DNA of 11,933 nucleotides. Origin: Bog-473 sp035552095. GTDB taxonomy: Bacteria; Actinomycetota; Acidimicrobiia; Acidimicrobiales; RAAP-2. Location: positions 1-11,933 of the forward strand of contig DASZMA010000004.1 of NCBI GenBank assembly GCA_035552095.1, read 5' to 3'. A program made the position numbers and the translations under genes. Positions 1 to 7,557 of this stretch are shown here, in pieces. A model generated the notes under the pieces. The model saw only the letters and a program-made list of their open reading frames with translations, had not been told where the DNA came from and did not search any database. Numbering within the stretch: the stretch's first letter is position 1; every line of letters begins with the position of its first letter.

Positions 1-825
1 CAGGACCAGGCCGAAGACGACGATGCTGACCGCGGCGAGTGACCACAGCGGGTCGGCGTAGCCGTTGGTGGCGAAGGTGCCCACCACGCCCCCGGCCACC
101 AGCACGGCCAGGGCGGCCAGCACGATGCCGACCCCGAGGAGCAGCCGGGGTCGGGTGACCAGGCGCGACGGTCCGGCCCCGGGGTGGAGGCGGAGCGCAG
201 CCCTCCGGGCGGCCTCGACGATGCCCCACCCGGCCACCAGGAGGGCGCACCCGTTCAGCACGGCCACCGTGGCCACGGCCACCCGGTCCGAGCTCGTCCC
301 GCTGACCCGCCAGGCCAGGGCCATCACGGCGCTGACCAGCGGCGGGTAGCCCGGGTGCGAGAGGACCAGGAAATGGTTGCGGATGGCGGCCAGCTCGAAG
401 GTGTGGCCCTGACGGAGCCAGCGGGCATGGAGGATCCAGATGGCGCGGGAGTCGAAGCCGACGCTGGGGACGCGCAGCGGGCGCAACGTCCAGGCCACGG
501 CGGCGAGCACGACCACCCCGCCCAGCGCGACCAGCGGCCGCACGCCGCGGCGCAGGCCGAGCAGGAGCCGGCGGGCCCGTTCGGGGCGGCGGATGAAGAC
601 CCCGAGGCTGAGCAGGAAGGCCGCGCCGGACAGGAGGACGAACCACTGCAGCAGGGACCAGCTGAGCGCGATGGAGCAGGCGGCGGCGGCCCCGCACAGC
701 GCGGCGCCGGCCAGCGGGAAGAGCGGGAGGGCGACCAGGCGCGGTCCGACCAGCAGCAGGACCGGCAGCAGGCCGGCGGCGGCCAGGACCAGCATGGTCA
801 CGGTGACGGTGACGGCCGGGCTCAC
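1..825 (-). CDS. Polytopic GT-C-like membrane protein, C-terminus beyond left edge (partial)
   Basis: The frame is open from a GTG at 825 to the window edge, giving 275 codons with no stop. The GTG overlaps the stop of the upstream gene by four bases (GTGA), which favours this start. The product is very hydrophobic, with several membrane segments in residues 5-75 and 97-112 and more after 155. Three polar loop motifs stand out: GFDSRAIWILHARWL (about 123-137), SHPGYPPLV (156-164) and TNGYADPLW (253-261). An acidic residue in a loop followed by a [HP]-x-YPPL segment is typical of large polytopic glycosyltransferases of the GT-C fold, which use lipid-linked sugars on the outer face of the membrane; the Asp at 125 is a candidate catalytic residue. 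Enzyme role is inferred from these motifs and the neighbours. Sugar and acceptor cannot be told. It is probably the last or near-last gene of the minus-strand operon. Confidence 0.75.
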   Translation of the reverse strand, partial: MSPAVTVTVTMLVLAAAGLLPVLLLVGPRLVALPLFPLAGAALCGAAAACSIALSWSLLQWFVLLSGAAFLLSLGVFIRRPERARRLLLGLRRGVRPLVALGGVVVLAAVAWTLRPLRVPSVGFDSRAIWILHARWLRQGHTFELAAIRNHFLVLSHPGYPPLVSAVMALAWRVSGTSSDRVAVATVAVLNGCALLVAGWGIVEAARRAALRLHPGAGPSRLVTRPRLLLGVGIVLAALAVLVAGGVVGTFATNGYADPLWSLAAVSIVVFGLVL

Positions 826-1259
826 GAACCTGACCGGATCACGATGTGCCCGCCGGGCGCGTGGCCGACGGTGACCAGATCGTTCCCGTCGCAGCTCCCC
901 GGATGGGTCGAGCGCTGCAGGGTGAGGGCCAGGTTGGCCTGGTGCAATTGCAGGGTGACGTGGGCCCACCCACCCACCACCTTGGTCAGCGTGGTCCAGG
1001 CGGCCAGGGTCGGGTCGGGCAGGTAGACGACGTCGCTCGGCGTGATGAGCGTGTGGGCCTGCGCGCTGAGGCAGTCGTAGTACCGGTCGCTCCGTTGCGC
1101 CGACGCGGTGGCGGCCGCCGTGGTCAGCCGGGTCTCAAGGTGGTTCGAGTGCAGGGCGCCGAGGCCGAGGGCGATCACAGCGAACAGGAGGACGGCCAGC
1201 GCGCCCAGGACGACCCGGGCCGGCGGGCTCGGCGGGGGCGGGGGCGGGGGCGAGCCCAT
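822..1259 (-). CDS. Small proline-rich, single-pass membrane protein of unknown function
   Basis: This 145-residue protein is not one I recognise. The ATG at 1259 shares one base with the stop of the upstream gene (TGATG), the pattern of stop-start reinitiation, and I prefer it to an in-frame ATG at 1334 that would lie deep inside the upstream gene. Residues 4-10 are seven consecutive prolines. A single membrane segment follows at about 15-36, and then an outside domain of about 108 residues with exactly two cysteines (C63 in YYDCL and C123 in PGSCDG) that could form a disulfide. The expected topology is a short cytoplasmic tail with the bulk outside. It is tightly coupled to polytopic glycosyltransferase-like genes on both sides, so an accessory or partner subunit of one of them is a reasonable inference. 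No catalytic motif is visible. The run of prolines should make translation depend on elongation factor P. Confidence 0.75.
   Translation of the reverse strand: MGSPPPPPPPSPPARVVLGALAVLLFAVIALGLGALHSNHLETRLTTAAATASAQRSDRYYDCLSAQAHTLITPSDVVYLPDPTLAAWTTLTKVVGGWAHVTLQLHQANLALTLQRSTHPGSCDGNDLVTVGHAPGGHIVIRSGS
1225..1251 (+). other. G-rich tract with G-quadruplex potential over a polyproline run
   Basis: The plus strand has GGG (1225-1227), a six-base spacer, and then three runs of five G (1234-1238, 1240-1244, 1246-1250) separated by single C bases. Four G runs with two one-base loops fit the usual quadruplex rule. The tract is three copies of GGGGGC and encodes, on the minus strand, the proline run at codons 4-10 of the small membrane protein. 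Folding is inferred. Confidence 0.4.
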
Positions 1260-3163
1260 CAGAGCGCCGCCGCCAGGGTCATGCACTCGGCCACCCGCAG
1301 GTTGGCCGTCGAGCGGCCCTCCTTGGCCACGCACTTGTCCAGTTGGGACCGGGTCACCCCGAGGGGGGCGTGGGTGGGCAGCGACACGTTATTCCAGACC
1401 CAGGCCCCCGCCTCAATGGTGGGCAGGCGGCCGATCACGGCCGTCATGAAGCCGGCAGCGTAATTGGGCTCGTGCCCCTGCTGCAGCACGCTGTGGTCCG
1501 ACTGCACCGCGATGACCACGGTGTTGACCTGCCAGATGGTCATGGCCCGGCGCACGGCGGCCAGCACGGCGGGGGTGGGCGAGGGCGGCGGCCTGGTCAC
1601 CCCGAAGGCCAGCCGGCCCAGCGCCTCGAACCCGGCCTTGGCGCCCGCCTCGGCCCGGGTCGGCACCCCCTCGGGGCCGCCGCCGCCGGCCTGGCTGTAG
1701 CCCATGGCGTTGACCGCCTGCCAGGCCATGGCCACCTGGATCCCCGAGAACGGCACCGGGTAGCTCAGCAGCACCCGGCCCGGGGGGAGGTGCGGGGCGA
1801 CCTGGGAGTACCAGCGGGGCAGGGTCACCGTGCGCATGGCGAAGGGCAGGGTGGACGAGAACGTGGTGGCGATGGGGACCAGGGCGATGGCGGCCACACC
1901 CAGCGCGGCTCCGACGCCCATGACCCGGGCCTCGGACGAGACCAGGCCGAGCCGCTTGGGCAGGCGGTCGCGGACCCGGTCGACAATGATGGCGAGCAGC
2001 ACGCCGCCGGCCAGGAAGCCGACCACCATGAAGCGCTGCACAATGACGTTCTCGATCACCGGGAGGTGGGCGAAGATGCGCACGGGCTCCCACTCCCCCT
2101 TGCGCTCGCCGAACGAGAGGACCACGCACAGGGTAAAGAGGAAACCGAAGAACCAGAGGCGGCGGTCGCGGAACCAGACCACCATTCCGCCCACCAGCAC
2201 GCCGAGGAAGCCCCAGCCGAGATACCCCGACGACGGCAGCGCCGTGCCCTCGTAGCCGCCCAGGTTGGTGTACACGTTGGTCCCGTGCACGAAGTTGGGG
2301 CTGACGAAGCTCGAGCCGTCGTAGCCGCCCACGGCGCCGATGTTGGGCCAGATGAGGCCGGGGAGGTGGGCCGGGCCATCGAGCGCGAACCAGACCGGGT
2401 AGGCCAGCAGGGTGCCGGCGACCAGCGCCGCCACCACCAGCGCCGCCAGGGCGTGCGGGGCCAACTGCATCACCCGCTCCCGGTCGGCCACCAGCCCGAC
2501 CCCGACCAGGGCGGCCAGCGAGATCACCACCAGCACCCCCATCACGGCCAGCATCTCCGAGCTCATGAAGAACTGCAGGAAGACCAGGACGCCCAGGACG
2601 GCGCCGGCCACCTGCGGGCTGCGCCGCTGGCGCACGAGGATCTCGTCGAAGGCGGCCAGGATGAGCGGCAGCAGCATGATGGCCACCGTCATGAGATGGG
2701 CGAACTGCAGGCTGGAGAGCACCGAGGGCGAGAAGCCGTAGAGCAAGCCGCCCAGGAAGGCGGCCGGGCGCCAGCGCACCCAGCGCCGGACCACCACCAG
2801 CATGGCGAAGGCGCTCAGGGCGGGGGCCAGCGTGGAGGCCACGTTGAGCGAGGCCACCGGGCCCCAGATCCAGGTGATCGGGATGAGGGGCACGCTCAGG
2901 CCCATGACCGAGGTCTGGGCCAACAGGTTGATCCCGCCCGGGTGGAACAGCGCGGTCGAATAGAACGGGTTGTGCAGGTGGGCCAACGCGGTGGCCGGCC
3001 ACTGGAAGAACCACAGGAAGAGCGCCGGGTCGCCGCAGCCGCACAGCGTGGTGGTGCTGGCGCCGCCGGACCAGGCGTGCCACCACAAGATGACGGCGAT
3101 GAGGAGGTAGGCCAGGCCGGCCAGCAGGAGGAATCGCCTCGTCCGCCGACGAGTCAACGGCAC
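1259..3163 (-). CDS. Large polytopic membrane protein, probable GT-C-type glycosyltransferase
   Basis: A 634-residue protein if it starts at the GTG at 3163, ten bases after the stop of the FAD gene. An in-frame ATG at 3259 would add 32 residues, almost all Pro and Arg, by reading 86 bases of the upstream gene, so I reject it. No Shine-Dalgarno sequence is visible at 3163, so translation probably depends on the upstream ribosome. There are about ten or eleven membrane segments, the first at residues 10-28 after an Arg-rich N-terminus. The first outside loop holds CGCGDP (41-46) and HPGGINLLAQ (74-83), a pattern of acidic residue plus 'HPxGxNL' seen in large actinobacterial membrane proteins related to GT-C enzymes. 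The last 180 or so residues form an outside domain with two further cysteines (about 611 and 627). It probably moves a lipid-linked sugar onto an outside acceptor. An undecorated scaffold or flippase-like role is not excluded. Confidence 0.8.
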   Translation of the reverse strand: MPLTRRRTRRFLLLAGLAYLLIAVILWWHAWSGGASTTTLCGCGDPALFLWFFQWPATALAHLHNPFYSTALFHPGGINLLAQTSVMGLSVPLIPITWIWGPVASLNVASTLAPALSAFAMLVVVRRWVRWRPAAFLGGLLYGFSPSVLSSLQFAHLMTVAIMLLPLILAAFDEILVRQRRSPQVAGAVLGVLVFLQFFMSSEMLAVMGVLVVISLAALVGVGLVADRERVMQLAPHALAALVVAALVAGTLLAYPVWFALDGPAHLPGLIWPNIGAVGGYDGSSFVSPNFVHGTNVYTNLGGYEGTALPSSGYLGWGFLGVLVGGMVVWFRDRRLWFFGFLFTLCVVLSFGERKGEWEPVRIFAHLPVIENVIVQRFMVVGFLAGGVLLAIIVDRVRDRLPKRLGLVSSEARVMGVGAALGVAAIALVPIATTFSSTLPFAMRTVTLPRWYSQVAPHLPPGRVLLSYPVPFSGIQVAMAWQAVNAMGYSQAGGGGPEGVPTRAEAGAKAGFEALGRLAFGVTRPPPSPTPAVLAAVRRAMTIWQVNTVVIAVQSDHSVLQQGHEPNYAAGFMTAVIGRLPTIEAGAWVWNNVSLPTHAPLGVTRSQLDKCVAKEGRSTANLRVAECMTLAAAL

Positions 3164-3173
3164 GTCTGGGTGC

Positions 3174-4706
3174 CTAGGAGGACGGGGAAGGGGATGAGGG
3201 GGTCGAGGTCGAAGTCGAGGAGGCCGGAGCGGGCGGCCAGGGCAGGATGGGCGCGTCACGCCCGGTGCCCCCGGTCCCGCCCGAGCTCGGGGCCGTGGTC
3301 GACTCGTGGTACTCCTCCTCCACGTTGACCGACCAGATGTCGTGCTCCGCCCCGTACATGTTCTCCACCGTGAGCATGGCGGTGTACATGGAGTGGTCCT
3401 GGTTGTTGTAGCGGTGCATGCCGTTGCGGCCGACCAGGTGCACGTTGGGCGCCTGGGTCTCGAGGTAGCGCCGGATCAGATCGACGTTGGCCTTGTAGGT
3501 GAAGTCGTAGTACGGGTAGGCCTTCTTGACCCGGACCACGTAGCCCTGCTCGACGTCGCCCGGCTCGCTCAACCCGAGCAGGCCGAGCTCCTTGGTCGCC
3601 ATGGCAATCAGCGCGTCGTCGGCCGTCTCCCACATGTCGTCGCCCTCGAAGACGAAGTACTCCAAGCCGAGACAGGTGCGCCCGTCCTTGACCAGGAAGG
3701 GGGACCACGATCCGTAGTTCTGAATGCGCCCCACCTCCACGCCCGGATCATGGATATAGATCCAGTTGTCCGGAAAACTCCGCGACTCCGGCACGACCAG
3801 GGCGACCGTGAGGTAGTCCCGGTAGTGCAGGCCGTCGCCCGCCGCCAGGACCTCGGCCGGCGGGGGCGGCGTCAGGCAGTGGACCAACTCGCGCAGCGGC
3901 ATGGTCGAGATCACGTGCGACGCCGGCTGGTCGACGCTGACCCCGTCGTGCTCGTAGGTGACCGAGTGGGCCTTGCCGTCGGCCACGTGGATCTGGGTGA
4001 GCCGCGCCTCCATCACCAACGTCCCCCCGGCGGCCTGCACCTTTTCTGCGCAGACCTCCCACATCATCCCGGGGCCGTACTTCGGGTACTGGAACTCCTC
4101 AATCAGGCTGGTGATCTCGGTCTGGTTGCGCTTGGGCATGATGGCGTTGAAGACGGCCTTGCGCAGGTCGAGGTTCTTGACCCGCTGGGCGGCCCAGTCG
4201 GCCGGCATGTCCGAGACGGGCACGCCCCACACCCGCTCGGTGTAGGTCTTGAAGAAGGTGCGGTAGAGACGCCAGCCGAAGCGGGCCACCAACCAGTTCT
4301 CGTAGTTGTCCTCGTTCTTGGGCGGGCGGATGCGGGCCCACACGTAGGAGAAGCCGCACAGGATGGACTCCCACAGCCCGAGCTGGCGCAGCGCGTTCAT
4401 GGCTTTGAGCGGGTAGTCGATGTACTTGCCGTTGTAGAAGATGCGGCTCATGCGCGGGCGCAGCAGGAAGTCGCCCTCGGGCAGGATCTCGTGCCACAGC
4501 GCTTCCACCTCGGGCACCTTGGTGAAGAAACGGTGACCACCCAGGTCGAAACGCCAGCCGTCGCGCACCACGGTGCGGCTGATGCCGCCCACCACGTCGT
4601 CGCACTCGAGGACGACCGGGTGCTCCCCCCGTTGGGTGAGCAGGTAGGCCGCGGTCAGCCCTCCGGGTCCGGCTCCCGCGATCACCACCGGTGCTGCCTC
4701 TGCCAT
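3174..4706 (-). CDS. FAD-dependent oxidoreductase, UDP-galactopyranose mutase-like / HemY-like family
   Basis: A 510-residue soluble enzyme starting at ATG 4706, with GGAGAGGA six bases upstream (minus-strand reading). Residues 8-16 give the GxGxxG dinucleotide fold (IAGAGPGGL), with E34 at the end of strand two to bind the FAD ribose, then GGISRT (40-45) and GGHRFFTK (56-63). Later blocks are typical of the family found in glycan gene clusters: the FFKTYTERVWG region (151-161), ADWAAQR (169-175), YPKYGPGMMWE (207-217) and the FAD-closing GRNGMHRYNNQDHSM (426-440). The family (COG1232-like) includes flavin enzymes acting on sugar nucleotides or lipid-linked intermediates, but this branch has no settled reaction that I know of. 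Its place among four membrane glycosyltransferase-like genes suggests that it modifies the sugar or lipid carrier they use. After the conserved EYHE (465-468) comes an odd 42-residue tail rich in Ser, Thr and Pro. Confidence 0.92.
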   Translation of the reverse strand: MAEAAPVVIAGAGPGGLTAAYLLTQRGEHPVVLECDDVVGGISRTVVRDGWRFDLGGHRFFTKVPEVEALWHEILPEGDFLLRPRMSRIFYNGKYIDYPLKAMNALRQLGLWESILCGFSYVWARIRPPKNEDNYENWLVARFGWRLYRTFFKTYTERVWGVPVSDMPADWAAQRVKNLDLRKAVFNAIMPKRNQTEITSLIEEFQYPKYGPGMMWEVCAEKVQAAGGTLVMEARLTQIHVADGKAHSVTYEHDGVSVDQPASHVISTMPLRELVHCLTPPPPAEVLAAGDGLHYRDYLTVALVVPESRSFPDNWIYIHDPGVEVGRIQNYGSWSPFLVKDGRTCLGLEYFVFEGDDMWETADDALIAMATKELGLLGLSEPGDVEQGYVVRVKKAYPYYDFTYKANVDLIRRYLETQAPNVHLVGRNGMHRYNNQDHSMYTAMLTVENMYGAEHDIWSVNVEEEYHESTTAPSSGGTGGTGRDAPILPWPPAPASSTSTSTPSSPSPSS

Positions 4707-4777
4707 TGCGTCCTCTCCGTCGGGCCCCGATCGGGCCGACAGCAGGATACTGGCTCCCCGGCGATCCGAACGGACCC
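4707..4777 (-). promoter_or_regulatory. Leader of the FAD gene: weak promoter-like hexamer and ribosome site
   Basis: This is the only real gap inside the minus-strand gene run (71 bases). Reading the minus strand, it holds TATCCT (4749-4744), which fits the actinobacterial TANNNT -10 pattern, then a hairpin, then the ribosome site GGAGAGGA (4718-4711) before ATG 4706. There is no convincing -35 box; TTCGGA (4770-4765) lies 15 bases upstream and is a poor match. The gap suggests that the FAD gene and those after it may have their own start of transcription. The ribosome site is solid, the promoter speculative. Confidence 0.35.
4719..4740 (-). repeat. Interrupted inverted repeat (possible leader hairpin)
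   Basis: GTCGG at 4719-4723 pairs with CCGAC at 4736-4740. Inside them lies the perfect palindrome CCCGATCGGG (4726-4735), with a two-base bulge on one side. In RNA this would form a 5 + 3 base-pair stem with a GATC loop, ending directly next to the ribosome site of the FAD gene. No run of T follows, so a terminator is unlikely. It could stabilise the 5' end or bind a protein, or it could be chance in GC-rich DNA. Confidence 0.35.
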
Positions 4778-5950
4778 TCAGGGAACCGAAATGTTCAGGA
4801 AGGCCAGCAGGGAATAGCCGGCCAGGGCGGCCGGGAGCAGGACCAACACCGTCCGCTCGACCCGGGGCCCCCGGCAGAGCAGGGCGGCGGCCATGGTCAG
4901 GGGGAAGGCGCTGAGGGCGTAGCGCTCGAACGAATCGAGGTTGGAGCCGGCCACGGCCAGGGCCAGGGTGCCCGCCGCGAACAGGGTGTACGAGGCGGGC
5001 AGCCGGCGCCAGCAGACCACCAGCAGCACCAGGCCGACCAGGACCCACGGGAGGTGCAGGGCGGTGCCGACGTGGTGGTGGAGCAGGCCTTTGGCGTCGT
5101 GGTACACGGTGACGAAGGGGTCGGCCAGGCCGCCGTGGTGGGCCGACTCCAGCTGCACCCGCAAGGGGGCCCACAGGTCCCCCACCACGTGGTGGGCCCA
5201 GACCAGGTAGGCCAGCACGCCGACCAGCGGGGCGACCAGGGCCAGCAGGCCGGCCAGCCGCTGGTTGCGGCCCAGGCGAGTCCACCAGCGCACCAGCTCG
5301 GCCAGCACGGCCAGCACCAGCAGCACCCCGACCGGCCGGGTCAGGGCAGCGGCGAAGCCGAGCAGGGCGGCCAGGGCGAAGTGGGGCCGTGATCGGGGGC
5401 GCAGGGCCAGGAAGCAGCCGATGGACAGGCAGAGCAGGGTCGACTCGGCGTACCCCATCACCAGCACGAAGGCGGCCGGGGCCAGGCTGAGGAACCAGAT
5501 GGCCCGGCGGGCGATGTCGGGATCGGTCGGCCCCATCTCGCGGCGGACCAGCACGAACAGGAGCACGGTGGCCACCAGGGCGGCCGCGTTGGCGATGATG
5601 ATGAGCGCCGGCCCGTACCCGATCCCGGGCACCCAGGCCAGGGCGTGGGTCAGCACCGGCAGGGCCGGGAAGAAGCGCAGCGACTCCTTGCCGAGCGGGG
5701 CGTAGCCGGTCCGGGCGATGGTCTCGTACCAGCCGGCGTCCCAGCCCAGCAGGCCGCTGTGCACCCGGGCGGCCACCCCGGGCGCGGCGGGATGGGTGCG
5801 GTCCACCACGAAGTGGGCCAAGGCCAGGGTGGCGCCGACGATCACCCGGGCCAGCACGAACGGGAGGATGGACTGGCGCAGGGGCTCCCGGAGCCGGGCG
5901 AGCTGGGGCGCGGCGAGCCGGGAGCGGATCGTCCCGGTGACCGTGCTCAA
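4778..5950 (-). CDS. PIG-V/GT76-like integral membrane mannosyltransferase homologue
   Basis: A 390-residue polytopic protein of about eight to ten membrane segments. The start is TTG at 5950, in a four-base overlap (TTGA) with the stop of the upstream gene; no strong ribosome site precedes it, so coupled translation is likely. Diagnostic blocks are GWDAGWYETIARTGY (69-83), FFPALPVL (93-100), GYAES (166-170), TRPVG (204-208) and ERYALSAFP (342-350). The W-D-[AG]-x-[WH]-Y motif in the first outside loop, followed by FFPxxP and Y-x-E-S, marks the family of the eukaryotic GPI mannosyltransferase PIG-V and its actinobacterial relatives, which take mannose from polyprenyl-phosphate-mannose. The Asp at 71 is the probable catalytic base. 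That this homologue also uses mannose is inferred from family membership. The acceptor is unknown but is presumably made by the rest of this operon. Confidence 0.88.
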   Translation of the reverse strand: MSTVTGTIRSRLAAPQLARLREPLRQSILPFVLARVIVGATLALAHFVVDRTHPAAPGVAARVHSGLLGWDAGWYETIARTGYAPLGKESLRFFPALPVLTHALAWVPGIGYGPALIIIANAAALVATVLLFVLVRREMGPTDPDIARRAIWFLSLAPAAFVLVMGYAESTLLCLSIGCFLALRPRSRPHFALAALLGFAAALTRPVGVLLVLAVLAELVRWWTRLGRNQRLAGLLALVAPLVGVLAYLVWAHHVVGDLWAPLRVQLESAHHGGLADPFVTVYHDAKGLLHHHVGTALHLPWVLVGLVLLVVCWRRLPASYTLFAAGTLALAVAGSNLDSFERYALSAFPLTMAAALLCRGPRVERTVLVLLPAALAGYSLLAFLNISVP

Positions 5951-7557
5951 GGGCTCGGGCTCGCCGGCGCCGACGTGGCGTACTCGGTCAGGTTCATCGG
6001 CTCGTAGTAGCGGGTCGGGTGGTTGATGACCCAGTTGTGGCCCCCGTAGCCGGGTTCCTGCAACAGCGTGGTGGCCAGCTGCTCGCAGCGCACGCCGTAG
6101 GTCTGGTAGTTGGGCTGCCAGACCAGCCAGATGTGGTGGATGGTGCCCGCCTTGGCCACCAGCCTGGACGCGAAGGCGGTCGGGCTGGCGTGGTGGACCG
6201 CCTTCTCGTAGTCGACCCAGTCCACGATCTGGGGGCCGGTGCCGCGGGGGAAGGTGATCATGTCGTAGCGGGACTGGTGGGCCACCACCCGGTAGACGGC
6301 CGGGCCGAGCTGGTCGGGGCAGAAGGCGATCAGGTCGCCCGGCTTGGCCTGCGCATTGATCACGGCGGCCACCGACGGAGCCTGGGTGCGCAGGGTGTTG
6401 ATGTTCTGGTACGAGCTGAACAGCCCGGCCAGCACGGCGAGCCCGACCACCACGGCGCGCAGGCGCGGGTTGAGCAGCGTGGTGGTGCCCAGCGCGATGA
6501 GCAGGAGCAGGGGCAGGAAGACCACGGCGGCGTAGCGGGGCGAGAAGGCGCTCGAGCTGAGCTCCCCGCCGGCGATGGCGGCGAAGAGGGTGCCGGCCAC
6601 CACCAGGGAGATGGCCCGGGCCCGGGGCCGGGTGTGCAGGTCCAGCTCGACCGTGCGCCCGCTACGGCCCACGCCGAACAGGGCCAGGGCGGCCATGGCC
6701 AGGTAGATGATGGCGAGCAGGCGGCCCTGGTTGGTGCCCGAGCCCGAGGTGGACCCCTGGTTGTCGGCGAAGCCGGTCACCGCATTGATCACGGCGGAGA
6801 AGTTGGGCGGCTTGGCCCACGGCGTCCCGGTGTGCTGGGACTGGTAGATGAAGGTGGGCACCCAGGGCACGAAGGCCAGACAGCCCACGGCCAGCGCGAT
6901 GAGGGTGGGCACCCGGTTGCGCCACTCCTCGGCCTTGCGGGCCGACCACAGCATGGAGCCGATCAGCCACAGCCCGACCAGGGCGACCAGGTAGAGCGAC
7001 CAGTACTGGCTGTAGAGCAGGGCGGCGGTCACCACGGCCACCGCGATCAGGTTGCCCGCCCGGGGCGATTCGACGGCGCGGCGCAGGGCCAGGTAGCCCA
7101 GGCCGGTGAGCAGGATCACCAGGGCGTACATGCGGGCCTCGGTCGAGTAGTAGACGGCGAAGGGGGCGCTGGCCAGCAGGACGAGGGCGGTCCAGGCGGT
7201 GGCCCGACCGCCGAAGCGGCGCCCGCACAACCAGATCACCGGCAGCGTCAGCACGCCGATCACGCCCGAGAGGGAGCGGGTGGCCAGGTCCGAGGTGCCG
7301 AAGATCCGCATCCAGAAGTGGAGGAGGACATAGAAGAGCGGTGGGGCCCCGTCGTGCTTGAGCTTCAACGGGAGGTCGTGCAGCGGGAGGCGGGCGATGT
7401 CGACCGTCAGCGCCTCATCCAACCAGAGGGCGGAGTGGGTGGTGAAGCGCAGGATGATCCCCGCCACCACCACGGCGACGACGACGACGGCGGCCACCAC
7501 CCGGAGCCGCCCGGTCAGCCCCGGGATCTCCTGCACCTGCTCAGACATGGGGCGCAT
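5947..7557 (-). CDS. GT39-like polytopic glycosyltransferase (ArnT/PMT-type fold)
   Basis: The first gene of the minus-strand run encodes 536 residues. ATG 7557 is used here; ATG 7548 is in frame three codons later and equally possible. Neither has a Shine-Dalgarno sequence, and the upstream gap is short, so a leaderless or near-leaderless transcript is plausible. Membrane segment one is at 20-37. The first outside loop carries LWLDEALTVDIAR (44-56), where D47/E48 match the catalytic acidic pair of the PMT/ArnT family, followed by HDGAPPLFYVLLHFWMRIFG (68-87). YYSTEARMYAL (136-146) and SPRYAAVVFLP (339-349) are also typical. About ten membrane segments are followed by an outside domain (about 395-536). 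The enzyme should transfer a sugar from a polyprenyl-phosphate donor on the outer face of the membrane. Donor and acceptor are not predictable. Its stop overlaps the next gene's TTG start. Confidence 0.88.
   Translation of the reverse strand: MRPMSEQVQEIPGLTGRLRVVAAVVVVAVVVAGIILRFTTHSALWLDEALTVDIARLPLHDLPLKLKHDGAPPLFYVLLHFWMRIFGTSDLATRSLSGVIGVLTLPVIWLCGRRFGGRATAWTALVLLASAPFAVYYSTEARMYALVILLTGLGYLALRRAVESPRAGNLIAVAVVTAALLYSQYWSLYLVALVGLWLIGSMLWSARKAEEWRNRVPTLIALAVGCLAFVPWVPTFIYQSQHTGTPWAKPPNFSAVINAVTGFADNQGSTSGSGTNQGRLLAIIYLAMAALALFGVGRSGRTVELDLHTRPRARAISLVVAGTLFAAIAGGELSSSAFSPRYAAVVFLPLLLLIALGTTTLLNPRLRAVVVGLAVLAGLFSSYQNINTLRTQAPSVAAVINAQAKPGDLIAFCPDQLGPAVYRVVAHQSRYDMITFPRGTGPQIVDWVDYEKAVHHASPTAFASRLVAKAGTIHHIWLVWQPNYQTYGVRCEQLATTLLQEPGYGGHNWVINHPTRYYEPMNLTEYATSAPASPSP

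Noticed and set aside
3164..3259. A longer start (ATG 3259) for the large polytopic protein
   Set aside because: It adds only a Pro/Arg-rich stretch that overlaps the FAD gene's end. GTG 3163 lies just after that stop and just before the first membrane helix.
1343..3328. A 661-codon open frame on the plus strand
   Set aside because: It lies wholly opposite the polytopic membrane gene, and its product is an implausible string of Gly, Arg, His, Gln and Glu. This is a GC-rich antisense shadow.
4719..4740. The palindrome as a rho-independent terminator of the PIG-V-like gene
   Set aside because: The stem is short and bulged, with no T run after it on the minus strand, and a ribosome site follows directly.
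4707..5285. A long N-terminal extension of the FAD gene up to 5285
   Set aside because: The extra 193 residues are Pro/Arg/Gly-rich and overlap the PIG-V-like gene in another frame. The FAD fold starts right after ATG 4706, which has a good ribosome site.
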